Source: Jaapia argillacea MUCL 33604
Lineage: Eukaryota > Basidiomycota > Agaricomycetes > Jaapiales > Jaapiaceae
Assembly (NCBI GenBank): GCA_000697665.1
Contig: KL197776.1
Coordinates: 1-64,000 of the forward strand
Reading direction: 5' to 3'
DNA: 64,000 nt
The position numbers and the translations under genes are program-made. Below the pieces are notes generated by a model. The model was not told the DNA's origin. It saw nothing but the letters and a program-made list of their open reading frames with translations, and searched no databases. Below are positions 1 through 11,533 of this stretch, one piece after another. How positions within the stretch are numbered: position 1 is the first letter of the stretch; each line of letters begins with the position of its first letter.

Positions 1-30
1 CCCCCCCCCCGCCCCCCCCCCCCCCCCCCC
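1..30. other. Poly-C run at window edge
   Basis: Twenty-nine of the first 30 bases are C, with a single G at position 11. It directly abuts coding sequence. This looks like an assembly or contig-end artefact rather than a telomere, because there is no telomeric hexamer repeat. Confidence 0.6.
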
Positions 31-767
31 GAGGCTGGAGAGTCGGGAACAGACCAAGCTGCCCCGGGGGGCCTACCAGGAGTTGAGGCTTGAGAGGACT
101 GGGAATACTCAGGTTAGTCTTTTCTTCCTTGCTTACCTGTCCTTTCCTTCGGTTTTCCTCCACCCCATTCTCTCGTTTTGCCTTTCTTGCTTGTTCGTTG
201 TTGACGTCACTCTCACTCAGGCTTCATCCCGCCTCAACCAACATATATTCCACCTGGCCGACGGACCTGAACAGAGACATCGTGATGCAGGGAGGAAAGC
301 GATGTCGGCGGATTTTTATCACGTTATTCATTTTGAGTGAGGAGGCGAGGAGGGCGGATATTTGAGGGGGGAGTCGGATGGCTGGGATTAGGTACGGCCT
401 TGCTTCCCTTCGTTCTCTCTCACTACCCTACTCCCTTCTTCTCCAACCCTCGCTGCGTTCCCACCTCAACCCCCTGTTCGCTATGCGTCATGACGGCTAA
501 CAACCTCACAGGTACCAACTCGACGAAGAGATAGCTAAGCAAGTAGCGAAAGAGATGGAAGGATATGAAGGCGACCCGAATCAATGGGCTGATAGGACGG
601 TGAACGTCATACGGTTTGGGTACGATGCGGACGAGGAAGTTGAGAAATCGTGGGAGACTAATGGGGCGAGGATTGAGAAGATTGGGAGGGATGGTGTGAG
701 TGCCGGGTGGGGGAGAGGTTGTGGAGGGGTTGAAAGGAGTTTGGAGAGATTTTTGATTAAACTTTGA
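31..767 (+). CDS. 3' end of an unrecognised multi-exon gene
   Basis: Three exons fit one reading frame: up to 112, 221-336 and 512-767. The introns start GTTAGT and GTGAGG and end CAG. The 5' part is lost at the window edge. The visible protein tail is charged and mostly hydrophilic (segments such as KAMSADFYHVIHFEYQLDEE and EGDPNQWADRTVNVIRFGYD), with no membrane segment and no motif I can place. Splice phases agree across both introns, which argues for a real gene, although the last residues after the glycine-rich stretch near 700-740 could belong to another unseen intron. Function unknown. Confidence 0.5.
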
Positions 768-1337
768 TCCTTGTTGGTTTTGGTGCGGACGCCTGGACTC
801 TTTGTGTTTATTGGGTTTATCGACGGTCTTGTTGAAATCTCGGTTCGTTGAAAATATCTGCATCATTGGTTTCCTCATTGTTGTGCATGTCGCTCGTGTG
901 TACCAGTTGGATGAAATGCGAGTTTCTTCGCGCACCCTCGCATCCTGAGCAGAGTGTCAAGACTATATCGAAAGTTGTGCTCTCAGTCCAAGTAGTCAAG
1001 TTGTACCCCCTCCTACTGAGCTTTGGCTTATCGCGACGGTGTCTGGTGTACTTTTGGATTCACCACTAGACTCAGGCTGCTCGTAGAATTGGTTCAAAAG
1101 GGACCTTTCGCCCAACTCGCATCTCCCTGGAGACGTAAAAGGACGTCCTTGAAAGTTATATATTCACTCGTGTTTACTACATCAACGTGTAAGGATCGAG
1201 GCGGCAGCAGAGGGGTCAGATGTATTGGATTTCCCGTAATACTTCAGGAGGCTAACGACGAACCGTTTCCACAAGAAGTTGAGATGGATTGCCGGGAAGG
1301 GTTCTACAGATCATTTCAGCGAGGTGATGACTGGGAG
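768..1337. other. Intergenic, nothing recognised
   Basis: Convergent spacer between the 3' end of the first gene and the 3' end of the BTB gene. No convincing coding frame, RNA gene or repeat was seen. Confidence 0.5.
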
Positions 1338-2462
1338 CTATGAGGAAAGTCGAAATAAATTGGGGAGCTCCTCCCAGAACGTTTGCCGATTTCTTTGTAC
1401 GCAGGTACTGATAGTGGTGGCACATTTGTCGCATAACTGATCGGCGATGAGACGAGAGAATGTGAAACGATCTCGAAGGTATGCGAGGGGATCGCGGTCT
1501 TGCTTGTCCCGGCGACGACAAAAACTCTTGATAATCGTATGACAACCTTTAGCGTTTGTACATTCCGCCGTGAACGTCTCCATAGATTCATATATGATGA
1601 CTTCCGACCACTGGATATTGCGTATCCCGTGTAGGAGACGCATGAGGTCCCTTTTGTCGAGGAGATCCCAACGAGCAGATCGCTCGCCCTTCCTCAGGTT
1701 TGAAAGTAACTCCAACGGGACGGTGACGCTCCGACATTCGTCCCAGTCCATTTCGGGATGGATACGCGATAGGTGGTAGAACGCAGCTGGCAGAATTCCG
1801 GGAATGTCACATTCTCGAGCGAGGCGGATAGCGGCGGCGGGCTCGGGTAGTTGAGCGTCAAAAATAGGATCTGAAGTTCGGTTGCGACGTTTCATCGACT
1901 CGATGTGATCCTCGAGGACGTCCCAGTCAGATAGTGTGCTGGGCCAGTCCGCCTCTATATGTTTGACAATTCGGGAGCGAAGATGTTCGATCTGGTACTT
2001 GGTTGCCAATTTAAGAACACCTCTGATGCGCAAAGGAGTGTCTGGGTGGAATCGTTCAAAAGGGAGTGTGCTGATTGAAGGCCATCGAAGGGACCAGAAT
2101 TAGACGAAGTTTCAAAGTGGGTAGGCGTGGGGAACTCACGATGGGTTGTACAATACGCCAAGTAGCTGGGCCAGATCAACAGCAGCATCTGGCATATAAA
2201 CCATCGGGACTCCATCGAAGACTTCGTTTGTGTTGGTTCCAGATAGAGAAGGGGGAAGAGAAAACATATCGGCGAAGACCGGTGAGTGGTACGCCAAAAC
2301 TGAACTGTGCACTCGAAACACCTGAACTCCACCCTCCCCAACGGTCGCTGATATCACGATATTCCCATCAGCAAAGTATGGAAAACCTCGAGGTGTTGTT
2401 GAGTGTGCGCTAGATGGAGGATTTTGTGACGAGGATGAAGGTGAAAAGGCGGACAACGCCAT
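1338..2462 (-). CDS. BTB/POZ domain protein
   Basis: Predicted 351 aa from two exons, complement of 2140-2462 and 1338-2070, with a GTGAGT...CAG intron. The N-terminal half has the BTB layout: a strand pair ending ISATV, then VFRVHSSVLAYHSPVFADMF, the usual hallmark of 'F-x-V-H-x-x-x-L-x-x-x-S-x-x-F'. A helical region after the intron (TPLRIRGVLKLATKYQIEHL) follows, as in other fungal BTB proteins. The C-terminal half is cysteine-containing (CDKCATT) and ends WEELPNLFRLSS, a tail shared with two other BTB copies in this window (48.5-49.5 kb and 60.4-61.4 kb). By family knowledge these are candidate cullin-3 adaptors or regulators; the actual partner is unknown. It is the most diverged of the BTB copies and looks intact. 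Confidence 0.85.
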
Positions 2463-2727
2463 CGCAAATGTGAACCCTCTGATTGGGAGCGGCCCGCGGC
2501 GGACTTAGCAGAATCAGCACCACTATCCGAGAGTTTATCGTAGGGTACCGTACTTAGCTTGCGATCAGGAATCGTTTGGAGGTGGGAGAGGAGAGAGGCG
2601 TAGAGGGAGGGAATAAGTCGGTCACAGTAGTCTACGAGGCAGTAAAAGGGCCTGAACAACACGTTGGATATGCAAGGATGAGATAAACATAAACGACGAT
2701 TCGTACAAGATATTCTTATCGTAGTAA

Positions 2728-4759
2728 TCAGAACTCGATCACCAGCAGAGTAAACGAGTGCTTCTTGAAGGTCCACGACCCCTTCCACTCCTCAGTCGAA
2801 GACTTCACTGCAACCTCCTCTTTGCTCTCCCATCCATTTCTAGCCTTCACATCCTCATGCCAGATCTCATGAGCCTCAACCCGGCCCACCTTCACACGCT
2901 CTGCATCCCAAGAAGCGATCCGCAGAGGGACATCTGTATACGTAGTGTCTTCGCTTCGGTTCACGACAGCAACACATAAAGCCTTGGGATGAAGGGTAGC
3001 AGAGACATCGAGAAGTTTTGGTTTTCCTTTGATAGTGGAGATCCAAGTTGGGAGAGTCTCGCCTTCGAATACGGGGGAGTCAACCTCGACTTTGATAGAT
3101 GTGCCTCCGCGCATGTATTTGGAGAAGAGGTAGAGCGGATAGTAGATCGTTTGTTTGAAGAGACCTGTTGGTCTGCAATCCGAGCAGTTAGCTTTGCACA
3201 ACGGCCGCAGTGACAGCAGGCAGAGAAAACCCGCAGACATCTCCAGGGAAAAGATTGAGACGAACCCAGTAATGATAGGGGAAATGACGTTGACGCTTTG
3301 AGCGATACAAGCCATCTCAACAAGATCCGCCTGACGGACGAATACGTTCAACCAGCAAGCCATCGCCAAAGCATCAGTGAGATTGTAGAACTGCTCCAAC
3401 CCGTTGTGAGGCGTTCCTGGTGGTCAGATTGTGAGTGAGAGTAGGTAGATGAGGATAGGAATTAGATGAAACGATTCTCACCAACAGTCTCGTCCCATAC
3501 CCCATACTCGTCGAAGGCGATCTTGATGGGTTTGCTAACTCGTTTCGCAACGCGCTAGTGGAGAGGAAACAACAGATGAGCCAGACACACTCAACCGCCC
3601 AGTGGGAGAATACGTACGGCCTTATTGATAAGCCCTCTCGCAATCTCTAACGCGTACTCTGCAGCTTCTGGTCCATGAACAGACCTCCCAAATTCCTTCT
3701 CGGCTTGCGATCGATCCCTATCCCCAAAACCAGTGTATAGATGCACACTTTGGGTATCCAATCAGTACCTCCATGCTGTTTCGAGTGTGTGCTGGCACAC
3801 ACCTATGTAGATCGACCTGATCAACCAATCTATCGATGACGACTCCGTCCCACTCGTCCAAACCGGATAGGCCACAAGACACAAGTATGACAGACGGGTC
3901 AAAGAGTTTGATCGCGTGCGCCCATTGATGAGCTATCGTAGCGTACGCAGAAGCGGTCTGCTGGCCCACTTGCCACGGTCCGTAGACTTCGTTACCCAAA
4001 GACCAATACTTCACCTGAATTAGATGGATCGAAAAAATCAGAAGTGGATCTGGGTTGAGAGCGATGGGAATCATACCTTGTAGGGTTCATCCTGGCCGGT
4101 GTGCTTCCTTCTCAGATTGGCGTAATACCTTGATGGTCATCAGTCGACTGTACTAAGAGTTCCTTAGAGAGATACAGACGTATCACCGGTTCCGTTGCAG
4201 TACTCAACCCAGTGCAGAGCTTCGGAAAGGGTTCCCGTGCCCATGTTGAGACAGATGTAGGGTTCGCACTTCGCCTCTCGGCACCATGAGATGAATCTGC
4301 GAAGATCGACAACTTGGTCAAGGCCATAGAGATAGAAATCAACTAAAATACTCACTCGTCCGTCCCAAACACGTTGCTCTCCTCGAATCCCCAAGCAAGC
4401 TCAGGGCGCCGCTTCCTCCCTTCCAAAGGTCCAACGCCATCTTCCCAATGGTACGAACTTACAAAGTTTCCTCCCGGCCATCTCATCGCAGGGACGGCAA
4501 CTTCGTCTCTGATAACTTCCAGGACATCTTTACGGAATCCTTGCGAGGTGAGGAGGTTCGAAGGTGTTTCAGTGAACTGATCCTTTGGACAGGGTTTGCG
4601 AGGTGTATATGGGAACGTCTCGCGGGTCGCAGGTAGGATGCCTCCATAGATACAGCGTCCGAGATGTTCGATAAATCCAGAGAAAATCAACGGAGACACA
4701 GTGTCGATTCGGGCAGAAGGGAAAATGTCGATAGTGGGGTCCTGGTAGGTCCTTGGCAT
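2728..4759 (-). CDS. GH51 alpha-L-arabinofuranosidase
   Basis: Family GH51 enzymes remove terminal alpha-L-arabinofuranosyl groups from arabinan and arabinoxylan. The start at 4759 gives MPRTYQDPTIDIFPSARID, followed by the family's SPLIFSGFIEHLGRCIYGGI and AMRWPGGNFVSSYHWEDGVG. The general acid/base Glu lies in KYWSLGNEVYGPW (about 3970-4005) and the nucleophile Glu in KIAFDEYGVWDE (about 3490-3520). The C-terminal beta-sandwich is seen in the last exon (KPKLLDVSATLHPKALCVAV). At least six short introns interrupt it. An in-frame ATG exists at 4888, but the extra residues are not family-like. I see no secretion signal, which agrees with the intracellular GH51 type. It is divergent from the sugar transporter at 5245. 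Both catalytic residues are present, so it is probably active. Confidence 0.9.
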
Positions 4760-5244
4760 GGTGCAAAATTTGTGGAGGATGACAAGGCGTTGTTTCGAAA
4801 GCTGGAGCAATCTGGGGATAGATAAATCATCCTCATTATTATGATCAGAGCCATGGAAATTGGACACGAGGAGGATGGAACAAGTCAAGTGACGGCGATT
4901 GGCGGGCCGCTAACCGCCTTCTGTTCATCCCATACCACGCTCCGCATCATTCAACCCCCATATACCCCTCACTTCTCTCAAGAAACTGCGATGACTTGGA
5001 ACTTCGCCATCAAAGCTTGACGGTCCGCCACTACCTTCTTACAATCTCGTACGCCAGAACGCTCTCATATGACCTGAGAGTTCGAAGTACACCCCCGGTC
5101 AGCACTTACAACCGGTATCAGAAGTGGAGAAACGGGATGATATCCACCACGTCAGAGTGCGAAGCTTCGCAGGCGTTCCACGCTACATAAACTGTCTTGA
5201 GGGTCTGCGACCGGGCTCCTTCCCAGCAGGATAGTTCAGGCAGC
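4760..5244. promoter_or_regulatory. Shared divergent promoter region of GH51 and sugar porter
   Basis: The 485 bp between the two start codons must hold both promoters. I see no clear TATAAA element or repeated operator. Co-regulation is inferred from the arrangement and the matching functions, not from a recognised binding site. Confidence 0.45.
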
Positions 5245-7570
5245 ATGGGTCTTTCACGGTCGCTCTCACCAAAGGCAAGTAATCCTTTCGCAGAGTTTTC
5301 ACTGCGTATTGACCCGATTGGCCTATAGTTTTATACATGGCTGTGTGGGCTCTTCGCCGCTCTCGGTTCAGTTACCTTTGGGTATGACTTGGGTATCATC
5401 GCATCAGTTCTGGTAAGCAATTCTTCGAGATTGTTCTCAATGGACATCATGTGTGATTGAACGAATATAGCCCTCTGAAAACTTCAACGGAGTTACGGGG
5501 CATCCGACGTCAACGCAACAGGGATTTATCACAGGCTGCCTCCTTTTAGGCGCCTTTGCTTCGTATGTTTCTTCTTGTTTCCGCGTATCTCCCTGGCTAA
5601 GTGTCCTCCTAGCAACATATGGGTTGGATCTGTCGCAGGTATGTGGCCTCATTATCCAAACCAATGTTGACTGACACTAACAACTACCCTTAAGATATCT
5701 TCGGTCGCCGAAGAGCCATCCTTGCAGGATGTATGCTCTTCTTCCTTGGTGGAGGCCTCCAATGCGGAGCACAAAGTATCAACTACATGTACGGCGGCCG
5801 CTTCCTTGCAGGAATGGGCATCGGGATGTTGGCTATGCTCGCACCTCTGTATCAATCGGAGATCGCCCATCCAAGTATCAGAGGAAGATTGACGACATTG
5901 CAACAATTCATGCTCGGAGTGAGTCTGCACGTCATCGAAATCGAGCGTCGTCTGACTGATTCGCCGGAATACAGATCGGCGCTTTCGTCGCTTCCTTCAT
6001 CGGATACGGGATGTATCACGGAACGAAGGGACCAATTCAATGGAGGTTACCTCTGGGTGAGGGCTTTCCTTGTTCTTTGTGCGTCATTCACGAAAGCTTA
6101 TCCCAATATTTTAGCTATTCAATTACTCCGTATGTTTTCCATTCTACTCCGGACGCCGAGTCTTGATCTCACGAGTTACTCTTCCAGCCGCCGTGCCTTT
6201 AGCTTTATTCATTCTGTTAGTCTTTCCCTCTCTCTCACCCTCTGGGATTCTGACGTCCCTTTCAGGCTACTCCCCGAATCACCTCGCTGGCTCGCGATGC
6301 AAGGCCGTTCAGACGAATGTCATGCCGTTCTCGCTCGTCTTCATGCAAGAGGAGACCTCAATGACCCTTTCGTAATCGCAGAGCACCGTGAAATTATCGA
6401 AAACGTCGAGCTGGAGAAGAAAATCACCCAGAACGCTTGGTCACAGCTATTCACAAGCAGGAGTAACCTTCGGAGATTGATTTTGGGTGTTGCACTTCAG
6501 TTCAGGTAAAATCATTGATTTCCGTATTTTCCACCAGCTTGATTGAATTTCTCGTTATCTTTGCCAGCGTCCAAATGACGGGTGTATCATGCATCCAATA
6601 CTATTCACCTCAGATTTTCGCCTCCATCGGTATCAGCACCTCCGTCACTCTTGGTTTACAATCAGGCAATTCCGTCATTGCACTCATCGGCGAAGCCCTC
6701 TGTGTTTTCTTCATCGATAAACTTGGCCGACGTCGTCCGCTCATCTGGGCTAATATCCTGAGTGGGTTTACCTTTATCGTTGGGACCATCCTCATCGCCG
6801 TGTTCCCTGCTGGAGGTAATGCAAATGCGAGCCGAGCTTTCGTCGCGATGACTTGGCTGGTGCGTTCTGTCTATATCTGACAGGATGTTCCGCACCGTTA
6901 CTGATATCATGGGCTGCAAAGTTTAACCTATTCTTCTCTGCTGCGATTGGACCTTTGTCCTGGTGCATCCCCGTAGAGATGTTCAACAGCACAACTCGTG
7001 CCAAGGCGACGGCCATCACCTCTTCAGCCGCCTGGATATCGAACTGTGAGAGTTCCCTTCCAGACCTTTCATCCTGTCGCTGAAGTACCGAATCTGGGAT
7101 ATGTAGTCCTGATTGCGCAAGTTAGCCCCGTGGCGTTCGCATCCGTTGGGTGGAGGTACTATCTTGTGTTTGCGATATGCTGCATGTCGAATGCACTATT
7201 CTTCTGGGTGCGTTTTTTTTCCTTGATCCCTTTCGGAGCGAGCGTCTCACTACCCCTCAACGGTTACTACAGGCATTCCTTCCCGAGACGAAGGGAATTC
7301 CACTCGAAGGTGAGGTGGTCTTTTCCAATATGCTCAACTATGATGAATCTGATCCGTCCTTCTGTAGAACTCGACGCCTACTTCGAACGAGTGCCTATTC
7401 TCGTACCTGGATCCGGTGTCATAGTGCGGGACGCGAGAGCTCGCGAAGAAGAGTTGCGAAGGGGAGAAGTATACGTGGGCGCGGATCAGGTAATTCACGT
7501 GCGTGATGAGAAGAGGGGTGCGTCGATGGGCGAGAAGGATGCAGGGGAGATGGTGGAACATGTCATCTGA
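5245..7570 (+). CDS. MFS sugar porter (hexose/pentose transporter)
   Basis: Multi-exon member of the sugar porter family (major facilitator superfamily, 12 membrane helices) that would carry a sugar across the plasma membrane. The first exon is 30 bases and its intron has a GC donor (AAG|GCAAGT). Exon 2 encodes helix 1 (GSVTFGYDLGIIASVL). Family signatures follow in order: DIFGRRRAILAGC (loop 2-3), GRFLAGMGIGMLAMLAPLYQ with SEIAHPSIRGRL, LLPESPRWLAMQGR before the central loop, QMTGVSCIQYYSP in helix 7, DKLGRRRP, and PETKGIPLEE after helix 12. The stop is at 7568-7570. The C-terminal tail is hydrophilic and charged. At least nine introns are needed. Substrate cannot be read from sequence; an arabinose or hexose is likely given the adjacent arabinofuranosidase. 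No break was seen. Confidence 0.9.
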
Positions 7571-8005
7571 GAAACGCTGAAACGTGGGTGCTGAGACTCG
7601 GGCGTTCCGGGTAGCCCTTCGCTTCCCTCCTATCCTCCATCCTGTACGTTTGTATCTTTTAATCTTGGGCCCTTCGTCGAATTGTATCGTGTATGAGAGA
7701 TAATGTTGAGTTCAGCCTCCGCATCGTCGAGCCCCCGCTACTCGTTCCACATCAGGATCAATTTCAGCGCGATTTGCGTTTGTCTTCATCCGATCCCATT
7801 CGCCGTGACCCGTGGAACGCTACATGGGGTTCGGGAACAAACTGGCTATAGGCAGAGATAAACCTCAACCTCCGGCTTCGGGTTCATGCACAATTATATG
7901 GATCATTCAGTAGAGTCTATTTCTATCTGGGCAACAATATATACAGGATAATACTTATGAAGACAATACATAGACCTGCAAGCAACGACCCGAATCCACG
8001 CTACC
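7571..8005. other. Intergenic spacer
   Basis: Contains the 3' flank of the transporter and the 5' flank of the next gene. The stretch about 7930-8005 is similar to 9863-9944 in front of the tandem copy (shared ATACTTATGAAGA), so the duplication included the start-proximal promoter. Confidence 0.5.
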
Positions 8006-9323
8006 ATGCCTTCCCCTTCCCATACACCCGATGCCAAATCGTCCGGACTGCAACTGGTCAGAGACTCGGAATATCTCATCCAATCTTTCCTACCAGGAGA
8101 AGCAGCTCCACCTTCCTACTCACCAACAGAACTACCGCTTCCTCTTTGCATCCCACAAATCAAAGGCAGTTTCGATTCACCGTTTCTTCGAGGATATAAT
8201 GCCGCTTTGGGAGATACTGTCGACTTGACGGAAACCGAACTCCTGTCTTTCATTGACGGGTTGAATCTGGCGATCGTTGCGAGTCCTCCTTTGCGAGTGG
8301 TCAGTGTGGCTGCGATGGGGATAAGTTTTGTGTGAGTAAAATCGTTGTGAATAGCCAGCTTGAACGATAATGACGAATCATGGTTTTCACAGACCGTACC
8401 ACTGGGCGATTATAGCTGGCGTAGCCGTACAAACCGCCGTACAAACCGGAATCCACGTCCTATCCAAGACTCTCACCGACCGATATCTTCGAGCAGCCAA
8501 CCTCCGCCTATTCAAACCCCGAGGCCTCTCTGCACGTCTCTGCACCACGGAGGCAATGCTCCATCTGATTGCGGGAGCACCTGTAAAAGAAGAATCTTCA
8601 ACGATGAAGACTATCAATAAAGTCGGGAGGGGAGTCGGGAGTCTCTTGCTACGGTTGCCCATCCCGTTTAGCAGCCGGATCGTCCGCGCCATATCTGATA
8701 AACCCCCAACGGTAGAAGTGACCCAAGGTGACGCAAAGAATAGTATCATCCGCCGCCGTCTTGCACTCGTGGACGGGATTGCGTTGCCTTTGGACTTGAA
8801 CGTCCCCCCACCCGAAAAGGCTCAAGGGGTCATGGATACGATGCAATCCTGGGGTGTCAAGTTTGAAGGATGCATGTCTGGTCGTCAGGAGAAGAAGGCC
8901 GAAGAAAAACGGCGAGCTTTGGCTGATAGGCAGAGTGCTGGTGGGTCGAGAAGACAGAGACGTGCGCATGGTCCCGTTCACACGTTGATTGGTGCAAGGG
9001 AGACAAGAGGAGAACGCAAAGTGAAGAACGCGGATCTGATCGAGCATTGGGGTACTAAGAAAACAGTGTGGATCGTCGTCTTGCCAGTGGACAAAGGTGA
9101 GAACGGTTTGGTGGATATTGGTGCGGGTTACTGACATCGTCTTCATCTAGACTCCGAGATTGAAGGGATTGAGATGGCCGAAGATCCAGAGGATGAGGAG
9201 AGGGTCGATGACAAAACTTTCCAAAAAGAACTGAAGCTCGAAAGGGACGAGTTGGAGGACGAGTTGGACGAAGAGGAGGAAGAAGGCATGTTGACTTCCA
9301 CGAATGGGAAGGTTACTGCTTGA
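8006..9323 (+). CDS. Unrecognised conserved protein, family copy 1
   Basis: Exons 8006-8331, 8393-9096 and 9151-9323 give 400 aa with clean GTGAGT/GTGAGA donors. I cannot name the family. Visible landmarks shared by all three copies in the window are RDSEYLIQSFLP near the N terminus, then PLPLCIPQIKGSFDSPFLR, FLSFIDGLNLAIVASPPLR and PYHWAIIAG spanning the first intron. A basic middle (SSTMKTINKVGRGVGSLLLR) follows, then an Arg/Lys/Glu-rich stretch, KNADLIEHWGTKKTVWIVVL, and an acidic Glu/Asp-rich tail. The region around SPPLRVVSVAAMGISFVPYH is hydrophobic and could touch a membrane, but there is no clear transmembrane helix or signal peptide. Copy 2 follows in tandem at 9945. Confidence 0.8.
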
Positions 9324-9944
9324 CGGCCGCAGAAGTATGAAACGAAGAGGTGTACGATAGCAGTGTACGATCGATATTTTTGGCACAGTTCATAGCCCGT
9401 ACAAGGGAGTCGGGTACGTGTGCTCGCCAACTGCGTGCCGCGTACTGCGTTATCCACTCCATCCGTTGGAACCCTGCGTCACGAGAATGCTTCTACTCCG
9501 ACTATGGCGGGCGTTTCAAGTGGAGCGCCGAACACAACGGGTTTGAAGAGAAAATACACTGCGGATGGCGTTAGGGCTCCTGCCAAGTAGATGAGCGAGC
9601 TATACATCCTACTGGTAGTATTAGCGAGGTGGGCAGAGAAGCAAATACTGGAAAGGAAAAACCTGGACGAGTGTCCCAACGTTCTCAACCGGGATCCCAT
9701 CAACCGGGGATGTCCATGGAGACTTCACCAGCAACCCAGAGTCAGATCGCTCATACGTTCTCGGAGACCGCGCCACCGACCTCCGGCCCCACATACATGC
9801 ATTGAACACCGCAATATCCATCAACACCGCAGTATCCATCAACATCGTCTATTTTTACTAGGCATCAATATACCGGATGATACTTATGAAGAATGCATAC
9901 ATATAGGACTGACCAGCAATCAATCATCTTAATCCACATCGACC
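9324..9944. other. Spacer of the tandem duplication with a short direct repeat
   Basis: About 620 bp with no gene. Near 9795-9845 a roughly 18-bp unit (ACACCGCAATATCCATCA) occurs twice in a row with one change, plus a decayed third copy. The last 80 bases resemble the 5' flank of copy 1. Confidence 0.55.
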
Positions 9945-11533
9945 ATGTCTTACCCTCTCCAACCCAATGCCAGATCATCCGGAGTGCAGCTATCGTCCCA
10001 ATCCATATCGAGCATGTCTTACCCTCCCACCCCACCCAACGCCAAATCATCCGGAGCACAGCTAAACAGAGATTCCGAGTATCTCATCCAATCGTTCCTA
10101 CCAGGAGAACAAGTCCCACCTTCGTATACATCAGCAGGACTCCCTCTCCCTCTCTGCATCCCACAAATCACGGGTAGATTCGACTCACCCTTCCTTCGAG
10201 CATATAACGCGTCTCTGGAGGATACGGTCGATATATCAGAGGCCGAGTTCTTATCTTTCATTGATGGGTTGAACCTCGCCATCGTCGCTAGCCCTCCATT
10301 GCGAGCGGTTAGCGTAACAGGAATGGCCCTAAGTTTTGTGTGAGTTTCGTTCATCAAATCCCCCCAGCCAAAGCGCTCGAGCTCACCATACTATTCTTGT
10401 ATTGCAGACCATACCATTGGGCAATCATCGCCGGCTCATTGATACAAACCGTTGCAATGTCAAGTATCCTCGCCATTTCCNNNNNNNNNNNNNNNNNNNN
10501 NNNNNNNNNNNNNNNNNNNNNNNNNNNNNNNNNNNNNNNNNNNNNNNNNNNNNNNNNNNNNNNNNNNNNNNNNNNNNNNNNNNNNNNNNNNNNNNNNNNN
10601 NNNNNNNNNNNNNNNNNNNNNNNNNNNNNNNNNNNNNNNNNNNNNNNNNNNNNNNNNNNNNNNNNNNNNNNNNNNNNNNNNNNNNNNNNNNNNNNNNNNN
10701 NNNNNNNNNNNNNNNNNNNNNNNNNNNNNNNNNNNNNNNNNNNNNNNNNNNNNNNNNNNNNNNNNNNNNNNNNNNNNNNNNNNNNNNNNNNNNNNNNNNN
10801 NNNNNNNNNNNNNNNNNNNNNNNNNNNNNNNNNNNNNNNNNNNNNNNNNNNNNNNNNNNNNNNNNNNNNNNNNNNNNNNNNNNNNNNNNNNNNNNNNNNN
10901 NNNNNNNNNNNNNNNNNNNNNNNNNNNNNNNNNNNNNNNNNNNNNNNNNNNNNNNNNNNNNNNNNNNNNNNNNNNNNNNNNNNNNNNNNNNNNNNNNNNN
11001 NNNNNNNNNNNNNNNNNNNNNNNNNNNNNNNNNNNNNNNNNNNNNNNNNNNNNNNNNNNNNNNNNNNNNNNNNNNNNNNNNNNNNNNNNNNNNNNNNNNN
11101 NNNNNNNNNNNNNNNNNNNNNNNNNNNNNNNNNNNNNNNNNNNNNNNNNNNNNNNNNNGGCGGTGGTGATGGTCAAGTCGACTCCACGCCCAGTGGTTCA
11201 AGAACGCCGAGTGGTAAGGAGTCGAGGTGTGAACGAAAGGCCAAAAATGCGGATTTGGTCGAGCATTGGGGTACGAAGACCACACTCTGGCTCGTCATCC
11301 TTCCCGCTGAGAAAGGTAAGAATTACTTTCTTGAATATTGAAGCGGTGCACCTGATATCTGTCTTCATCCAGACGAAGAAATTGAAGGGATTGAGATGGC
11401 TGAAGATCCGGAAAACGAGGAGCGTGTGGATGATCGTACTTTCCAGGAGGAACTGGAGCTTGAGAGGGTGGAGGGGTTGGGAGAGCAGGAAGGACGAAGT
11501 TCGACTCCGGTGAACGGGAAGGTCTCTGGTTGA
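9945..11533 (+). CDS. Unrecognised conserved protein, family copy 2 (gapped)
   Basis: Exon 1 is 9945-10339, exon 2 is 10408-11315 (containing the N gap) and exon 3 is 11373-11533. The same three-exon structure and landmarks as copy 1 are visible outside the gap (RDSEYLIQSFLP, FIDGLNLAIVASPPLR, PYHWAIIAG, KNADLVEHWGTKTTLWLVIL). Exon 1 carries an extra N-terminal module: the start (MSYPLQPNARSSGVQL) is partly repeated about 25 residues later (MSYPPTPPNAKSSGAQL). Visible exon 2 is 230 bases against 704 in copy 1, so about 475 hidden bases are expected where 678 Ns stand. Integrity inside the gap cannot be judged. Function unknown. Confidence 0.7.
10481..11158. other. Assembly gap (678 N)
   Basis: Run of N inside exon 2 of the tandem copy. 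The likely cause is collapse of the near-identical tandem duplicates during assembly; the gap size may only be an estimate. Confidence 0.95.

Noticed and set aside
1-30. Poly-C run as a telomere or regulatory tract
   Set aside because: No telomeric repeat unit is present and it abuts coding sequence directly; an assembly artefact is more likely.
4760-4888. Longer N terminus for the arabinofuranosidase from an upstream ATG
   Set aside because: The extra residues are not family-like and the start at 4759 fits the usual beginning of the enzyme.
10336-11513. Long open frames on both strands across the N gap
   Set aside because: They exist only because N was read as coding; only the frame matching the paralogues is kept.
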